The notes: a model not told the origin generated them from the letters alone. Positions 37,298 through 46,683 are shown, counted from the stretch's first letter. The stretch: DNA of 64,000 nucleotides from Nitrospira sp. (GCA_024331125.1 JANDJI010000005.1:1-64000); one strand, 5' to 3'. Numbers and translations are program-made.

Positions 37298-37521
37298 TCA
37301 CAGCAACGACAAGAATTCTTCCACGGTCAGTCCGGCGTTTCGAATCAGAGCCCGGAGTGTCCCGGCGGAAAGTTCTTTGTGCTGGGGAGTTGAGAGATTG
37401 ACCCGCACATTCGCCTTCATCATCACGACATGACTGCCCACCTGGCCAATTTGTACCCAGCCGGCCTTGCCGAAGGCCTTGACAGCCTCCTTCCCTGAGA
37501 GATATTGGCTAATCTCGCCAT
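37298..37521 (-). pseudogene. hicA: HicA-type toxin, frameshifted near codon 9
   Basis: The ATG at 37521 lies 3 nt after the hicB stop and gives MARLANIS. The rest of a normal HicA, GKEAVKAFGKAGWVQIGQVGSHVVM to the end LTVEEFLSLL, is in another frame. The break is at a GA/TC repeat, 37497-37502: three TC units where two would keep frame. As written, translation from the ATG ends after about 30 codons. HicA is a small mRNA interferase with an essential His (in GSHVVM), here retained in the downstream frame. No other start codon serves that frame after hicB. The gene is either disabled or misread by one repeat unit. Confidence 0.85.
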
Positions 37522-37524
37522 CCG

Positions 37525-37740
37525 CTAAACTGCGACCATGATCGGCTCTTGGCCGGGCTTTGTAGAAAGGGCCTTGATCGCCTTCTGGTCTTCCGCCCAT
37601 AGCCACGCCGTGATCGCTTCCTTGATGTTGTCGAGGACTTCCTTTTCATCCTTTCCCTGGGAGACGCAGCCGGGAAGCGCCGGACACTCCGCGACAACCC
37701 AGCCGTCTTCCGCTTGCTCCAATGTTACGTGGAAAATCAT
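37525..37740 (-). CDS. hicB: HicB-type antitoxin
   Basis: 71 residues from the ATG at 37740, preceded by AAGGAGG. The partial RNase H fold is visible: IFHVTLEQAEDGWVVAECPALPGCVSQGKDEKEVLDNIKEAI. The C terminus (WAEDQKAIKALSTKPGQ) is short and lacks an obvious DNA-binding domain. HicB neutralises the HicA mRNA interferase. It is intact while its hicA is frameshifted. hicB precedes hicA, the less frequent order. Confidence 0.88.
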   Translation of the reverse strand: MIFHVTLEQAEDGWVVAECPALPGCVSQGKDEKEVLDNIKEAITAWLWAEDQKAIKALSTKPGQEPIMVAV

Positions 37741-37882
37741 CGCGTTCTCCCTCCTTCCCTTTCTTGTTCCGACGGAAGCATTGTCTCTCACGAATAAAGA
37801 TCCAACCAGAAAAAATTCTGATCCTCGATAGTACGCAAAGCTGTTCTCCTATTCATCCGGCCATGCGGTCTCAGATGGTCAT

Positions 37883-39772
37883 CTACGGCGCGGCCGGCTG
37901 AATCTGTCCCTGCTCTGCCACACGACGCTTGGCTTGCTGGATGCGCAATTCCTGCGCCGGGTCGCCGAAGCCTTGCTCGCGGAACCGCTGGAAGAGCTTT
38001 TCGTTGGAGGGGTCGATCTCGAGAGAATGGAGCCAGGCTTCCCGCGCCTCAGCCGTTTTGCGTTGCTGCAAATAGATTTCACCCAGGTGTTCGTAAATCA
38101 CCGGGTCGTCTTTCACAAGCGTGATGGCCCGTTGGATTTCTTTCAACGCCTCCTCGACCATCCCCGCCTTGTATAAGGCCCAGCCCAAGCTGTCCACATA
38201 GTAGCCGTTGTCCGGTTTCAAGGCGACGGCGCGTTTGGTGAGCGAGAGGGCCTGGTCGAGCTTGATGCCGCGCTCCGCGTAACTGTAGCCGAGATAGTTC
38301 AACGCATCGGCATGGTGCGGGTCAAAAGACAGAGCGGCCTCCATCGCGCGCACGACGTCGTCGAACCGGTTCAGCTTGTCATAGGCGGTGCCGAGGTTGA
38401 AATGCAGATCGGCGTTCCTGGGGTGATGTGTGATCCCTTCTTCAAAGGCCTCAAGAGCCTGCTCGAACTTATCGGATTGCAAATAGGAGAGGCCGAGCAC
38501 GATGTGCGGCTCCGGCTGTTTGGGGTTGAGGCGGACCGCCTCGCTCAAGTGTGTGATGGCTTCAGGAAAATTCTTGAGGCGATACTGCAACACGCCCAGA
38601 TGGAGACGGCTCTCCAAAAATCGCGGATCGAGATGAATGTTGTGCCGATAGGTCTCGATGGCCTTGGGAAAATCTTTGGTCTCCTCATACAGATAGCCCA
38701 GATAATCCCGCACCCGCAGTTCGTCCGGTCTGGCCCGTAAAATGGCGGTGAGGCGATCGATCGCCTTGGCAAAGTCTTTTTGTTCGCCATGGATGAGCGC
38801 CATTCTGAGCTGCGCGTCGAGATCGCCGGGATCATCCTCCAGCATCTTTTCGAGTTCCGACGCCCCCGCCGCGTAATCTTTGGCGGTGAGATGCAACTGA
38901 ACGAGGTGCCGTCTGACTTCTTTGTTGTGCGGATTGACCTGACGCAGATACTGTTGAAGCAAGCCGATCGCCTTGTCCCGTTCCTTCCGAGTTTCATAAA
39001 TCGATGCAAGAGCCAGATAGGGCGGTTCGAACGACGGATTCACCGTCATCGACTGGTGAAAACCGGAGACGGCCTGCTCGATATTGCCCATTTCAACCGA
39101 AATGCGGCCCAAATAATAGTGACCGACGTGAGAATCAGGCGCGTATCGCAAGCCTTCTTTGATCGCCTGCTCCGCCTCGGCCGTTCTTTTCAGGTTCAAG
39201 AGGATGAGGCCTTTTGAAAAGTATGATTCTGCACGCTCCGGAGCATGCCCGATCGCCTTGTCCAAAAGCTCAACCGCCCGCTCCGGCTTCCCGGCACCGG
39301 CCAAAATGCCCGCCATCTGCGTCAACAGCTGAGCGGTCTGCCCGGTTCCTTCTCCCGCCTGTTCCGCGTAACGGGCCGCGTTGGAGAGGTCGCCCAAACC
39401 GAAATAAAGAGCGGCCAACCGGGCCTTCGCGTCGCGCGAGGTCGGGTCCGCTTCGATCGTCGCTCGATATTCCCGCAGGGCCGTTTCAATGTCCTGTGCC
39501 AGCTCGGCTTGATAGCCCAGCATGAAATGGTAAGTGGCGGCCGAATTGGGCGGGGACGTGGCGGCTTGTCGCGGGGTCGATTCTTCCGAAAGGAGTTGCG
39601 ATTCCTGCGCCCGTGGCGACGCGGCACAGGCCATGACGGCGCACGCGATCGCCAGAGAGCCGACGACGGATCGGACGGCCCGCCGTCTCAGGCAGCCGAT
39701 CCGCAGGGAGCACGCCATCGGTCTCGCCATTTTTTGAACTGTTGCCATGAAGTCGGTGTGATGATCACGCAT
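37883..39772 (-). CDS. Tetratricopeptide repeat protein, exported
   Basis: 629 residues with a signal-like N terminus (VVGSLAIACAVMACAASPRAQ); ATGs at 39772 and 39748 are both possible and neither has a strong ribosome binding site. About fourteen TPRs cover residues 80-580, e.g. GHYYLGRISVEMGNIEQAVSGFHQSMTVNP and DALNYLGYSYAERGIKLDQAL. The Cys in VMACAAS could be a lipidation site, giving an outer-membrane lipoprotein scaffold. The end of the dnaB gene is 43 nt upstream, so it is probably the last gene of the long serA-hisZ-dnaB transcript. A partner is unknown. Confidence 0.85.
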   Translation of the reverse strand: MRDHHTDFMATVQKMARPMACSLRIGCLRRRAVRSVVGSLAIACAVMACAASPRAQESQLLSEESTPRQAATSPPNSAATYHFMLGYQAELAQDIETALREYRATIEADPTSRDAKARLAALYFGLGDLSNAARYAEQAGEGTGQTAQLLTQMAGILAGAGKPERAVELLDKAIGHAPERAESYFSKGLILLNLKRTAEAEQAIKEGLRYAPDSHVGHYYLGRISVEMGNIEQAVSGFHQSMTVNPSFEPPYLALASIYETRKERDKAIGLLQQYLRQVNPHNKEVRRHLVQLHLTAKDYAAGASELEKMLEDDPGDLDAQLRMALIHGEQKDFAKAIDRLTAILRARPDELRVRDYLGYLYEETKDFPKAIETYRHNIHLDPRFLESRLHLGVLQYRLKNFPEAITHLSEAVRLNPKQPEPHIVLGLSYLQSDKFEQALEAFEEGITHHPRNADLHFNLGTAYDKLNRFDDVVRAMEAALSFDPHHADALNYLGYSYAERGIKLDQALSLTKRAVALKPDNGYYVDSLGWALYKAGMVEEALKEIQRAITLVKDDPVIYEHLGEIYLQQRKTAEAREAWLHSLEIDPSNEKLFQRFREQGFGDPAQELRIQQAKRRVAEQGQIQPAAP

Positions 39773-39815
39773 GTATGAACAGTATACCGAGCGGCTGGGC
39801 GGCGCGCAAACGACC

Positions 39816-41165
39816 TCAGGCCTCGCGAAGGTCGAGGCTTTCGAACTTGGCGTACCGATCGTGGAAAAAGAGCTCTTTTTTCCCGGTCGGCCCGTTGCGG
39901 TGTTTGCTCACGATGATGTCGGCGATGCCCTTGCGTTCCGAATTGGAATCGTAGACGTCTTCCCGGTAGATGAACATCACGACGTCGGCGTCCTGCTCAA
40001 TGGCGCCGCTCTCCCGCAGATCCGCCAACATCGGAATCGGTGGTTTTCTGGATTCGACGGCGCGGCTCAACTGGGACAGCGCCACGACGGGCACGTTCAG
40101 CTCTTTCGCCAAGGCTTTCAACGAGCGGGAGATGTCGGAAATTTCTTGTTGGCGCGATTCCGCGTCGCCGCGTCCCTGCATCAACTGAAGATAATCCACG
40201 ATGAGCAGGTCGAGCCCCTTCTCAGCCTTGAGCCGGCGGGCTTTTCCCCGCATTTGCTGCACGGTCAGGTTGCCGGCGTCGTCGATGTAGATCGGCGCCT
40301 GCTCCAACCGACCGGCCGCCTCCGCCAACCGCCACCAATCTTCCTTCTGAAGTTTTCCGGTCCGCAACGCGTGAGAATCGACGCGCGCTTCGGAGCTTAA
40401 CATCCGGAGCACGATCTGCGGCTTGGACATTTCCAGGCTGAAGATGCCGACGACCGCATTCGCGTGGATGGCCGCATGGGTGGCGAAACCGAGCGCCAAG
40501 CTGGTTTTGCCCATGCTCGGCCGGCCCGCCACGACGACCAAATCGGACGGTTGAAGCCCGGCGGTCAAGTCATCCAAATCATAGTATCCCGTCGGCACGC
40601 CGGTGACGTGTTCCTTTCTTTTCGACAGCTTATCAACCAGATCGAGACTTTCTTTAATGATTTGGTTGATCGGAGTGAACGGCCGCTCCAACTTGCCCTG
40701 AGCGATGCTGAAGACGGATCGTTCCGCAAAATCGAGGAGCTCATCGATCGATGCGGTTCCTTCATAGCCCCTCGTCAAGACTTCCGTGGAAGTCGCGAGC
40801 AGTTGCCGCGCGACGGCCTTGTCACGGACGATTTTGCAGTGATAGCGGACGTTGGCGGCACTGGGAACGATCTGAACCAGTTCGGCCAGATACGCGGCGC
40901 CGCCGACGGTTTCCAACTCTCCCATCCGTGCCAGACGTTCCGTCAGAGTGATTTGATCGATCACTTCACCGGTGTCGGCCAGATCGAGCATGGCCCGGTA
41001 CACCTTGCGATGGGCCGTGCGGTAGAAATCTTCTTCAGTGATCAGCTCCATCGCCTTGGGCATGGCGGCGTTGTCCAACAAAATCGCGCCCAAGACCGAC
41101 TGTTCCGCCTCGATGTTTTGCGGAGGAAGCTTCGGCTGTGACAAATCAACGGCTGCAGGCTTCAT
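39816..41165 (-). CDS. dnaB: Replicative DNA helicase
   Basis: 449 residues, family length. DnaB is the hexameric fork helicase. The N-terminal domain begins LPPQNIEAEQSVLGAILLD. The RecA-like domain has Walker A GRPSMGKT, Walker B LLIVDYLQLM, and SRSLKALAKELNVPVVALSQLSR. R-finger and GAIEQDADVVMFIYR are present. The ATG overlaps the hisZ stop (ATGA at 41162-41165), so expression is coupled to a histidine-pathway gene. No intein or insertion is seen. Confidence 0.97.
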   Translation of the reverse strand: MKPAAVDLSQPKLPPQNIEAEQSVLGAILLDNAAMPKAMELITEEDFYRTAHRKVYRAMLDLADTGEVIDQITLTERLARMGELETVGGAAYLAELVQIVPSAANVRYHCKIVRDKAVARQLLATSTEVLTRGYEGTASIDELLDFAERSVFSIAQGKLERPFTPINQIIKESLDLVDKLSKRKEHVTGVPTGYYDLDDLTAGLQPSDLVVVAGRPSMGKTSLALGFATHAAIHANAVVGIFSLEMSKPQIVLRMLSSEARVDSHALRTGKLQKEDWWRLAEAAGRLEQAPIYIDDAGNLTVQQMRGKARRLKAEKGLDLLIVDYLQLMQGRGDAESRQQEISDISRSLKALAKELNVPVVALSQLSRAVESRKPPIPMLADLRESGAIEQDADVVMFIYREDVYDSNSERKGIADIIVSKHRNGPTGKKELFFHDRYAKFESLDLREA

Positions 41166-42235
41166 GGAGAGTTCTTCGAGGATGAGACGGATCGCACGAC
41201 CGTCGTACCGAGTCCTTGAAACAAGCGATCGACGATCAAGGCGAAGCCGGTCGAAGGCAGGTTTTTTCCGAACCGGCCGATCAAGTGGTTATAACGTCCG
41301 CCGCCGCCGAGTTCCACCCCGACTCCCTCCGCAAAGACGTCGAAGACGATCCCGTCGTAATAATCAAACCCGCGAAATTCTCCCAAGTCAAGAAACAGCG
41401 CCGTACGGTGCCCCGCGCGACACAGCGCGTGATAGACCTGAGACAACCGATCGAGCGATCGGTGAAGAGCCGCGTCTTTTCCGGCCAACGCTCGACCTTC
41501 GGTGATAACCTCGGCCGTCCCGGAGAGTTCCAAGGCTTCCAGTAGACGCCGTCCGGCTCGTGGCGGGACGCGCTCAACGGAGAAAATGTCTTCGAGTTTG
41601 GGAACGTCCTTGCGCGCCGCCGCCTGCTCCGCCTGTTTCTTTCCCATGTCCGAGAGCCCCGCTTGAACGAGCAGCCTTTTGAAAAATCCGACGTGCCCCA
41701 GGGAAACCTTGAACGACCGTAATCCTATATTCCGCAGGCAATTGATCAGGCACGACACGATTTCTTGGTCCGACGCGGAATCGTCGGTTCCGATGAGTTC
41801 GGCCCCCACTTGAAAAATTTCCCGGTCTCGACCGGCGTGTTCCGGTTCATAGCGAAACACCGTCGTTCGGTACGAGAGCTTGAGCGGCGTCCGGTCGCCC
41901 ATCATCCCCATCGCGACGGTCCGGGCGATTTGCGCCGTGGCGTCGGGACGAAGGAGGAGGATGCGACCCGTCGTCCGGTCGGGAATTTTATAGCATTTCT
42001 CGATAAGCTCCGGCTCAAGGCCGGGCGTCAATACGTCAAGGTATTCGAAGGTCGGCAGGATGATTTCTTCGAAGCCGCGACCGGCCAGAGTCTCGATCAG
42101 TTGCGTCTCGATTTTCCGAAAACGGCGTGCCGCTTCCGGAAGAATCGTCGACATCCCGGCTGGAACCAGCGATCGCTCTCTCAACGGTTGGATCTCCTCC
42201 GGAGGGAGGCCGGACGAAGGAGGAGCAAAGCCCAT
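41162..42235 (-). CDS. hisZ: ATP phosphoribosyltransferase regulatory subunit (HisRS paralogue)
   Basis: 357 residues. It resembles the catalytic core of histidyl-tRNA synthetase but lacks the anticodon domain, which is the HisZ pattern. Motif 2 appears as SYRTTVFRYEPEHAGRDREIFQVGAELIG, and GFDYYDGIVFDVFAEGVG with GGGRYNHLIGRFG corresponds to the histidine-binding loops. HisZ assembles with short HisG to give histidine-sensitive activity in the first step of histidine synthesis. hisG is not in the window. It sits between serA (27 nt upstream) and dnaB (4-nt overlap). Confidence 0.88.
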   Translation of the reverse strand: MGFAPPSSGLPPEEIQPLRERSLVPAGMSTILPEAARRFRKIETQLIETLAGRGFEEIILPTFEYLDVLTPGLEPELIEKCYKIPDRTTGRILLLRPDATAQIARTVAMGMMGDRTPLKLSYRTTVFRYEPEHAGRDREIFQVGAELIGTDDSASDQEIVSCLINCLRNIGLRSFKVSLGHVGFFKRLLVQAGLSDMGKKQAEQAAARKDVPKLEDIFSVERVPPRAGRRLLEALELSGTAEVITEGRALAGKDAALHRSLDRLSQVYHALCRAGHRTALFLDLGEFRGFDYYDGIVFDVFAEGVGVELGGGGRYNHLIGRFGKNLPSTGFALIVDRLFQGLGTTVVRSVSSSKNSP

Positions 42236-42262
42236 GATACCCTGACAGAATCGGCCAAGCCG

Positions 42263-43846
42263 TCAGTCAAGATTCGCGACGTTGACTGAAAGTATGTTGG
42301 AACTCGATTTGATCTCGTCCAACACGGCGGCCGGAAACTCGGTATCGGCCGCGATGATCAGCAACGCGTCCCCTCCCCGCTTCTCGAGAGCGCATTGCAT
42401 CCGCACGATGTTGATTCCGTTGTCGCCCAACACTTTGCCCACCATGCCGATCACACCGGGTCGGTCCATGTTGTGGATGAACAACATGTGACCTTCCGGA
42501 ACCATTTCCACCTTGAACTGATCGATCTCCACCACCCTGGCTTCTTTTTTATGGTAGAGGGTGCCGGCCACCTGGTGCGAGGCCCTGCCGGACTCGACCC
42601 GGACCCGAATCAGACTGGTGAAGTCTCCGGCGTCGGAGATTCGGACTTCCTTCACTTCGATGCCTCGCTCCTTGGCCACGATCGGGGCGTTCACATAATT
42701 GACAGGATGTTCCAGAATCGGGGTGAGGAGTCCCTTCAGCACGGCGATGGTCAGGGGCGCCACCGACAACGACGCGACCTCTCCACTGTATTCGACCGTG
42801 ACTCGTTCGATCGCGCCGTGCGACAATTGCGTTTGAAGCGAGCCCAGCCGCTCCGCCAAAATCAAAAACGGTTGGAGGCGAGGCAGCAGTTCCGGCGCGA
42901 CCGAGGGAATGTTGACCGCGCCCTTTGCGACGCCTTTTGTGAAATAATCGACGATCTGCTCCGCGATGGCCACGGCGACGTTTTCCTGCGCCTCGGTGGT
43001 CTGGGCGCCGATGTGCGGCGTGCAAATGAAGTTATCCAACGTCAGCAGGGGATTGTCGGGTTTGACCGGCTCTTCCTCAAACACGTCGAAGGCAGCGGCC
43101 GCCACTCGTTTGGTTTTCAACGCCCCATAGAGATCCGCCTCGTTGATGATGCCGCCGCGCGCGCAGTTGATCAGCACCACGCCGGGTTTCATAGTCTCAA
43201 TGACGTTGGCGTTGATCAGCGACCTGGTCTCCGCCGTCAGCGGCGTATGAACCGACACGATATCGGCGCGGCGAAACAACTCGGCCAATTCGACCAGCCC
43301 CACCCCCATTTTTTCGGCTCGATCCGGCGCAAGATAGGGATCATAGGCGATGACGCTCATGGACGCTCCCTGGGCGAGCTTGGCCAAGTAGCCGCCGATC
43401 TGACCGATTCCCACGATGCCAAGCGTCTTATTGTAGAGCTCAATGCCCATGAACTTGTCTTTTTCCCACTTTCCCTGTTTGACCGACGCCGTCGCCTGGG
43501 GAATTTTTCTGCAGGCCGCAAAAATCAACGCCATCGTATGTTCGGCCGTCGTGACCGTATTGCCGCCCGGCGTGTTCATCACGACGATGCCTCGGCGGGT
43601 GGCCGCCGGTATGTCGACGTTGTCCAACCCGGATCCGGCCCGTCCCACCACTTTCAGTTTTTCAGCAGCGGCCAGCAGCTCCGCCGTCACTTTGGTGCCG
43701 GACCTCACGATCAAGCCGTCGGCGTCTTTGATCTCCGCGTAAAGTTCCTCTTTCGGCATCTTGGATCTCACCGTGACGGTGAATCCGGCCTTTTCCAACA
43801 ACTCGACGCCCTGCTTCGACAGGCTGTCACTCACCAAGATCTTCAT
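42263..43846 (-). CDS. serA: D-3-phosphoglycerate dehydrogenase
   Basis: 527 residues from the ATG at 43846, the form with an intervening domain and a C-terminal ACT domain. It oxidises 3-phosphoglycerate, the first step of serine synthesis. NAD binding is shown by GIVGIGQIGGYLAKLA, and the catalytic motif by ARGGIINEADLYGAL with CTPHIGAQTTEAQ. The ACT domain starts HMLFIHNMDRPGVIGMVGKVL and would bind serine as feedback inhibitor. A GGGAG lies upstream. It follows the aminotransferase gene by 35 nt. Confidence 0.97.
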   Translation of the reverse strand: MKILVSDSLSKQGVELLEKAGFTVTVRSKMPKEELYAEIKDADGLIVRSGTKVTAELLAAAEKLKVVGRAGSGLDNVDIPAATRRGIVVMNTPGGNTVTTAEHTMALIFAACRKIPQATASVKQGKWEKDKFMGIELYNKTLGIVGIGQIGGYLAKLAQGASMSVIAYDPYLAPDRAEKMGVGLVELAELFRRADIVSVHTPLTAETRSLINANVIETMKPGVVLINCARGGIINEADLYGALKTKRVAAAAFDVFEEEPVKPDNPLLTLDNFICTPHIGAQTTEAQENVAVAIAEQIVDYFTKGVAKGAVNIPSVAPELLPRLQPFLILAERLGSLQTQLSHGAIERVTVEYSGEVASLSVAPLTIAVLKGLLTPILEHPVNYVNAPIVAKERGIEVKEVRISDAGDFTSLIRVRVESGRASHQVAGTLYHKKEARVVEIDQFKVEMVPEGHMLFIHNMDRPGVIGMVGKVLGDNGINIVRMQCALEKRGGDALLIIAADTEFPAAVLDEIKSSSNILSVNVANLD

Positions 43847-43881
43847 GGCCGCCGCTCCCGCTCCGTCCTTGTCCACGACTT

Positions 43882-45024
43882 CTACTTCGCCATCAGGATT
43901 TCTTGCGCTTTTCCGACCCCGCTTCCCAACCGTACCGGATGGCCAAGTCCTTTTAAGACCATCTCGGTCGCTGCCAGCGCAGCGATCACATCAAACGTGT
44001 CGGCGTATCCCATGTGCGACAGTCGGAAAATTTTCCCCTTCAGATGGTCCTGTCCCCCCGCCGCCGTCATTCCATATTGCACCCGCAGGTTTTTGTAGAT
44101 GGCCTGGCCGTCGATGCCCTCCGGCGCGCACACGGCCGTCAAGGCGTCGCTCGGCGACTCCTTGGGGAAAAGGGTCAAGCCCGCCGCCTGAATGCCTTCG
44201 CGCATGGCGCGCGCCAACCGTCCCTGTCGCGCGAAGATGTTGTCGAGCCCTTCGGCTTTCAGCATTTTAAAGACTTCCTGAAGGCCGACGATCAAAGAGA
44301 CGGTGGGAGTAAACGCCGTTTGATTCTTGACTTGATTCTCCCGCTCTTTCTTGAAATTAAAATAAAAGGCGGCGTTCTTGGCCTTATCGGCCAAGGCCCA
44401 GGCCTTGTCGCTCACGCTCACAAAGGCCATGCCGGGCGGCAACATCAAGGCTTTTTGCGAGCCGGTCACCACGACATCCAATCCCCAGGCATCCGTCTTG
44501 ATATCGAATACCCCTAATGCAGTGATGGCATCCACCACGAGAATGGTATTGTCATACGCTTTGACGATTTCTCCCAAAGTTTTGACATCGTGGGACACCC
44601 CTGTCGAGGTTTCGCTGGCTTGAACGTAGACGGCTTTAATGGCCGGGTCTTTTTTGAGGGCGTCGGCGACTTGTTGGGGATCAACCGCGCGGCCCCACTC
44701 GACTTTGATTTCGGTCGCCTGGACTCCAAAGGTTTTGCAGATTTTGCCCCAGCGCTCTCCGAACTTGCCGCCGTTGACAAACAGGGCCTTGTCGCCGGGC
44801 GATAAAAAATTCGAAACGGCTCCCTCCATGCCTCCCGTGCCGGATGCCGACAGCATCAAAACATCGTTCCGTGTTTGAAACAGCCACTGCAGGCCGGCGC
44901 GAACCTCTGCGAAAATAGGGTCAAACTCCGGCGCTCGGTGATGGATGATCGGCCGAGCCATGGCCAGTAAGACTTCGGGCGGCACAGGTGTCGGACCGGG
45001 TGCCAAGAGATACCGCTTCAACAT
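43882..45024 (-). CDS. Class V aminotransferase (serine/alanine-glyoxylate or phosphoserine type)
   Basis: 380 residues with AAGGAGG before the ATG. The fold-type I signature LLAPGPTPVPPEVLLAMARPIIHHR and the PLP lysine in VVTGSQKALMLPPG place it in the PucG/AGT subgroup. The immediate serA downstream suggests it could serve as phosphoserine aminotransferase, a role reported for some members of this subgroup, but serine-glyoxylate transamination is also possible. The sequence alone does not decide. It is the first gene of the minus-strand operon that runs to the TPR gene. Confidence 0.88.
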   Translation of the reverse strand: MLKRYLLAPGPTPVPPEVLLAMARPIIHHRAPEFDPIFAEVRAGLQWLFQTRNDVLMLSASGTGGMEGAVSNFLSPGDKALFVNGGKFGERWGKICKTFGVQATEIKVEWGRAVDPQQVADALKKDPAIKAVYVQASETSTGVSHDVKTLGEIVKAYDNTILVVDAITALGVFDIKTDAWGLDVVVTGSQKALMLPPGMAFVSVSDKAWALADKAKNAAFYFNFKKERENQVKNQTAFTPTVSLIVGLQEVFKMLKAEGLDNIFARQGRLARAMREGIQAAGLTLFPKESPSDALTAVCAPEGIDGQAIYKNLRVQYGMTAAGGQDHLKGKIFRLSHMGYADTFDVIAALAATEMVLKGLGHPVRLGSGVGKAQEILMAK

Positions 45025-45277
45025 GAATCAATCCTCCTTACACCAACGAAGTTCGGTGGGCGTCCACGAGAAAGAAGAGGCGGTACGCTACCATTAGCGC
45101 CTGGAAACTGTCAAGAAATGGCCCGCCGCAACCGGAGATGTTTCCAGAAAGTTTTTCACAATGAATCCCGATGGCGCGGCAGAAAAACATCGTTGATCGT
45201 ATCAAGCGCATCAAGGATGGACATCATGCTCGCATCTCTCATCCTCCTAAAGAGGGGACTCCCATCCCTTTCATTTC
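45025..45277. other. Divergent intergenic region
   Basis: Part of the 342-nt space between the class V aminotransferase and the MltD-like gene. It should hold the promoter of the minus-strand aminotransferase-serA operon, which I could not identify. A minus-strand 28-codon frame starts directly next to AGGAGG near 45246, too close for normal initiation. Confidence 0.4.
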
Positions 45278-45306
45278 TTGACAAGTATCAGACCGCCCGA
45301 TAGTCT
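45278..45306 (+). promoter_or_regulatory. Candidate sigma-70 promoter of the MltD-like gene
   Basis: A perfect -35 TTGACA and TAGTCT are 17 nt apart. The start codon is 61 nt downstream, preceded by GAGGGAGAGG. Confidence 0.5.
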
Positions 45307-45366
45307 AGGCGCACCGAGACCAGTATGAGGTTCATAGTTTGACTCAAGAGGGAGAGGCTTATCGTC

Positions 45367-46683
45367 ATGTCATTACGATCTCGACGTACAGCTATGATGC
45401 CCAAGGGCCTGATGATGCCTTTATGTGCGTTGCTGCTCCTCTTGCCCATCAAAACAAGCGCGGCGAGTGATCGTCTTGAGATCGACTCCGGTTCTATCCC
45501 TTCTGCCGGGCTCATTGGTGACCGTGGTGATGAAGACCTTGACTCCAATCTCGTTCCATTGGACTCGGAACTTGCCTTCTCCCGGCAGACGTCAACCGGC
45601 ATTCAGCCGGCAAATGAAACCGACGGAGCCACGGCTGAATCATCGGCCGCCTCCGAGTTGAACGACCAAATCGCTGTATCCTCTGATCCTGAGGGAGATA
45701 TGGAGAGCGAGGCCTACAACATTCCCGTAGTGATCGATCCGGTTGTCGAAAGCCACCTCCGATTCTTTCATACTTCCATCAGGGATCGCTTTGAACAATG
45801 GCTTCTGAGGCTCAGCCGGTATCGCCCGCTTATTGAATCCATTTTTTCGGAGTTCGATCTTCCAAGCGACCTGATCTATTTGTCGTTGGTGGAAAGCGGT
45901 TTCAACCCCTATGCGTATTCACGGGCGAAAGCGACCGGCCCTTGGCAGTTCATGAAGGCAACCGGCAAAACCTATGGCCTCCGTATCGATCATTATGTCG
46001 ATGAACGACGAGATCCGATCAAATCGACCGTCGCCGCCGCCCGGTATCTCCGGGATCTCTACGACCTTTTCGGAACGTGGCCCTTGGCCATGGCGGCCTA
46101 CAACGCCGGTGAGGGCAAGGTGCTGCGCGCGCTGCAAAAGACCCAGGGAGAAACGTTCTGGGATATTTCGAAAACCAAACTCATTCGACCTGAGACCAAG
46201 CACTACGTCCCTCGCATCATGGCCGCCACCATCATCGCCCGCAACCCGGACCGCTACGGGTTCAATCAAGATACGGTGCCGCCTCATCAATTTGAAGAGG
46301 TGGTCGTCGACCGACCGCTGCATTTTCGAGCAATCGCCAATCTTTCCGGTATTCCGTACGAAGAGCTTCGGCTTTTGAATCCGGAGCTTCGGCGCGATGC
46401 CACGCCTCCGGATGATTCCGCGTATCATCTGAAAGTTCCGGTCGGAACTGCGGCAAAACTCAGGCAGGTGCTGGATCGAATCCCCACCTATAAATTCCCC
46501 CCCCTTCCGCCGCAAACAAAGCAGGTGAAAGCGGAAACGTCGCGGTGGTATCGCGTGCGAGCCGGAGACACGCTGGAAAAAATCTCCAAACGATTCCGGG
46601 TCCCGGTCAAAACGTTGAAGGCGCAAAACAACCTGTCCCGCTCCTTTCTCAAAACGGGCGAGATGCTCCTTATTCGTCGATAA
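45367..46683 (+). CDS. Membrane-bound lytic murein transglycosylase, MltD-like, with LysM
   Basis: 438 residues. A signal peptide (LCALLLLLPIKTSAA) exports it. A low-complexity acidic region (40-115) is followed by an SLT domain: catalytic Glu176 in SLVESGFNPYAYS, KATGPWQFM, and AAYNAGEGKV. It cleaves glycan strands to anhydromuropeptides. A C-terminal LysM (WYRVRAGDTLEKISKRFRV) targets peptidoglycan; an earlier weaker one may be near HFRAIANLSGIPYEELRLLNP. There is no lipobox, unlike many MltD proteins, so it may be soluble in the periplasm. Confidence 0.93.
   Translation: MSLRSRRTAMMPKGLMMPLCALLLLLPIKTSAASDRLEIDSGSIPSAGLIGDRGDEDLDSNLVPLDSELAFSRQTSTGIQPANETDGATAESSAASELNDQIAVSSDPEGDMESEAYNIPVVIDPVVESHLRFFHTSIRDRFEQWLLRLSRYRPLIESIFSEFDLPSDLIYLSLVESGFNPYAYSRAKATGPWQFMKATGKTYGLRIDHYVDERRDPIKSTVAAARYLRDLYDLFGTWPLAMAAYNAGEGKVLRALQKTQGETFWDISKTKLIRPETKHYVPRIMAATIIARNPDRYGFNQDTVPPHQFEEVVVDRPLHFRAIANLSGIPYEELRLLNPELRRDATPPDDSAYHLKVPVGTAAKLRQVLDRIPTYKFPPLPPQTKQVKAETSRWYRVRAGDTLEKISKRFRVPVKTLKAQNNLSRSFLKTGEMLLIRR

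Noticed and set aside
42395..44098. 567-codon plus-strand frame opposite serA
   Set aside because: Shadow of serA and the aminotransferase; no family features.
45160..45246. 28-codon minus-strand frame after AGGAGG near the MltD-like promoter
   Set aside because: The ATG touches the AGGAGG with no spacing and the peptide is too short to judge.
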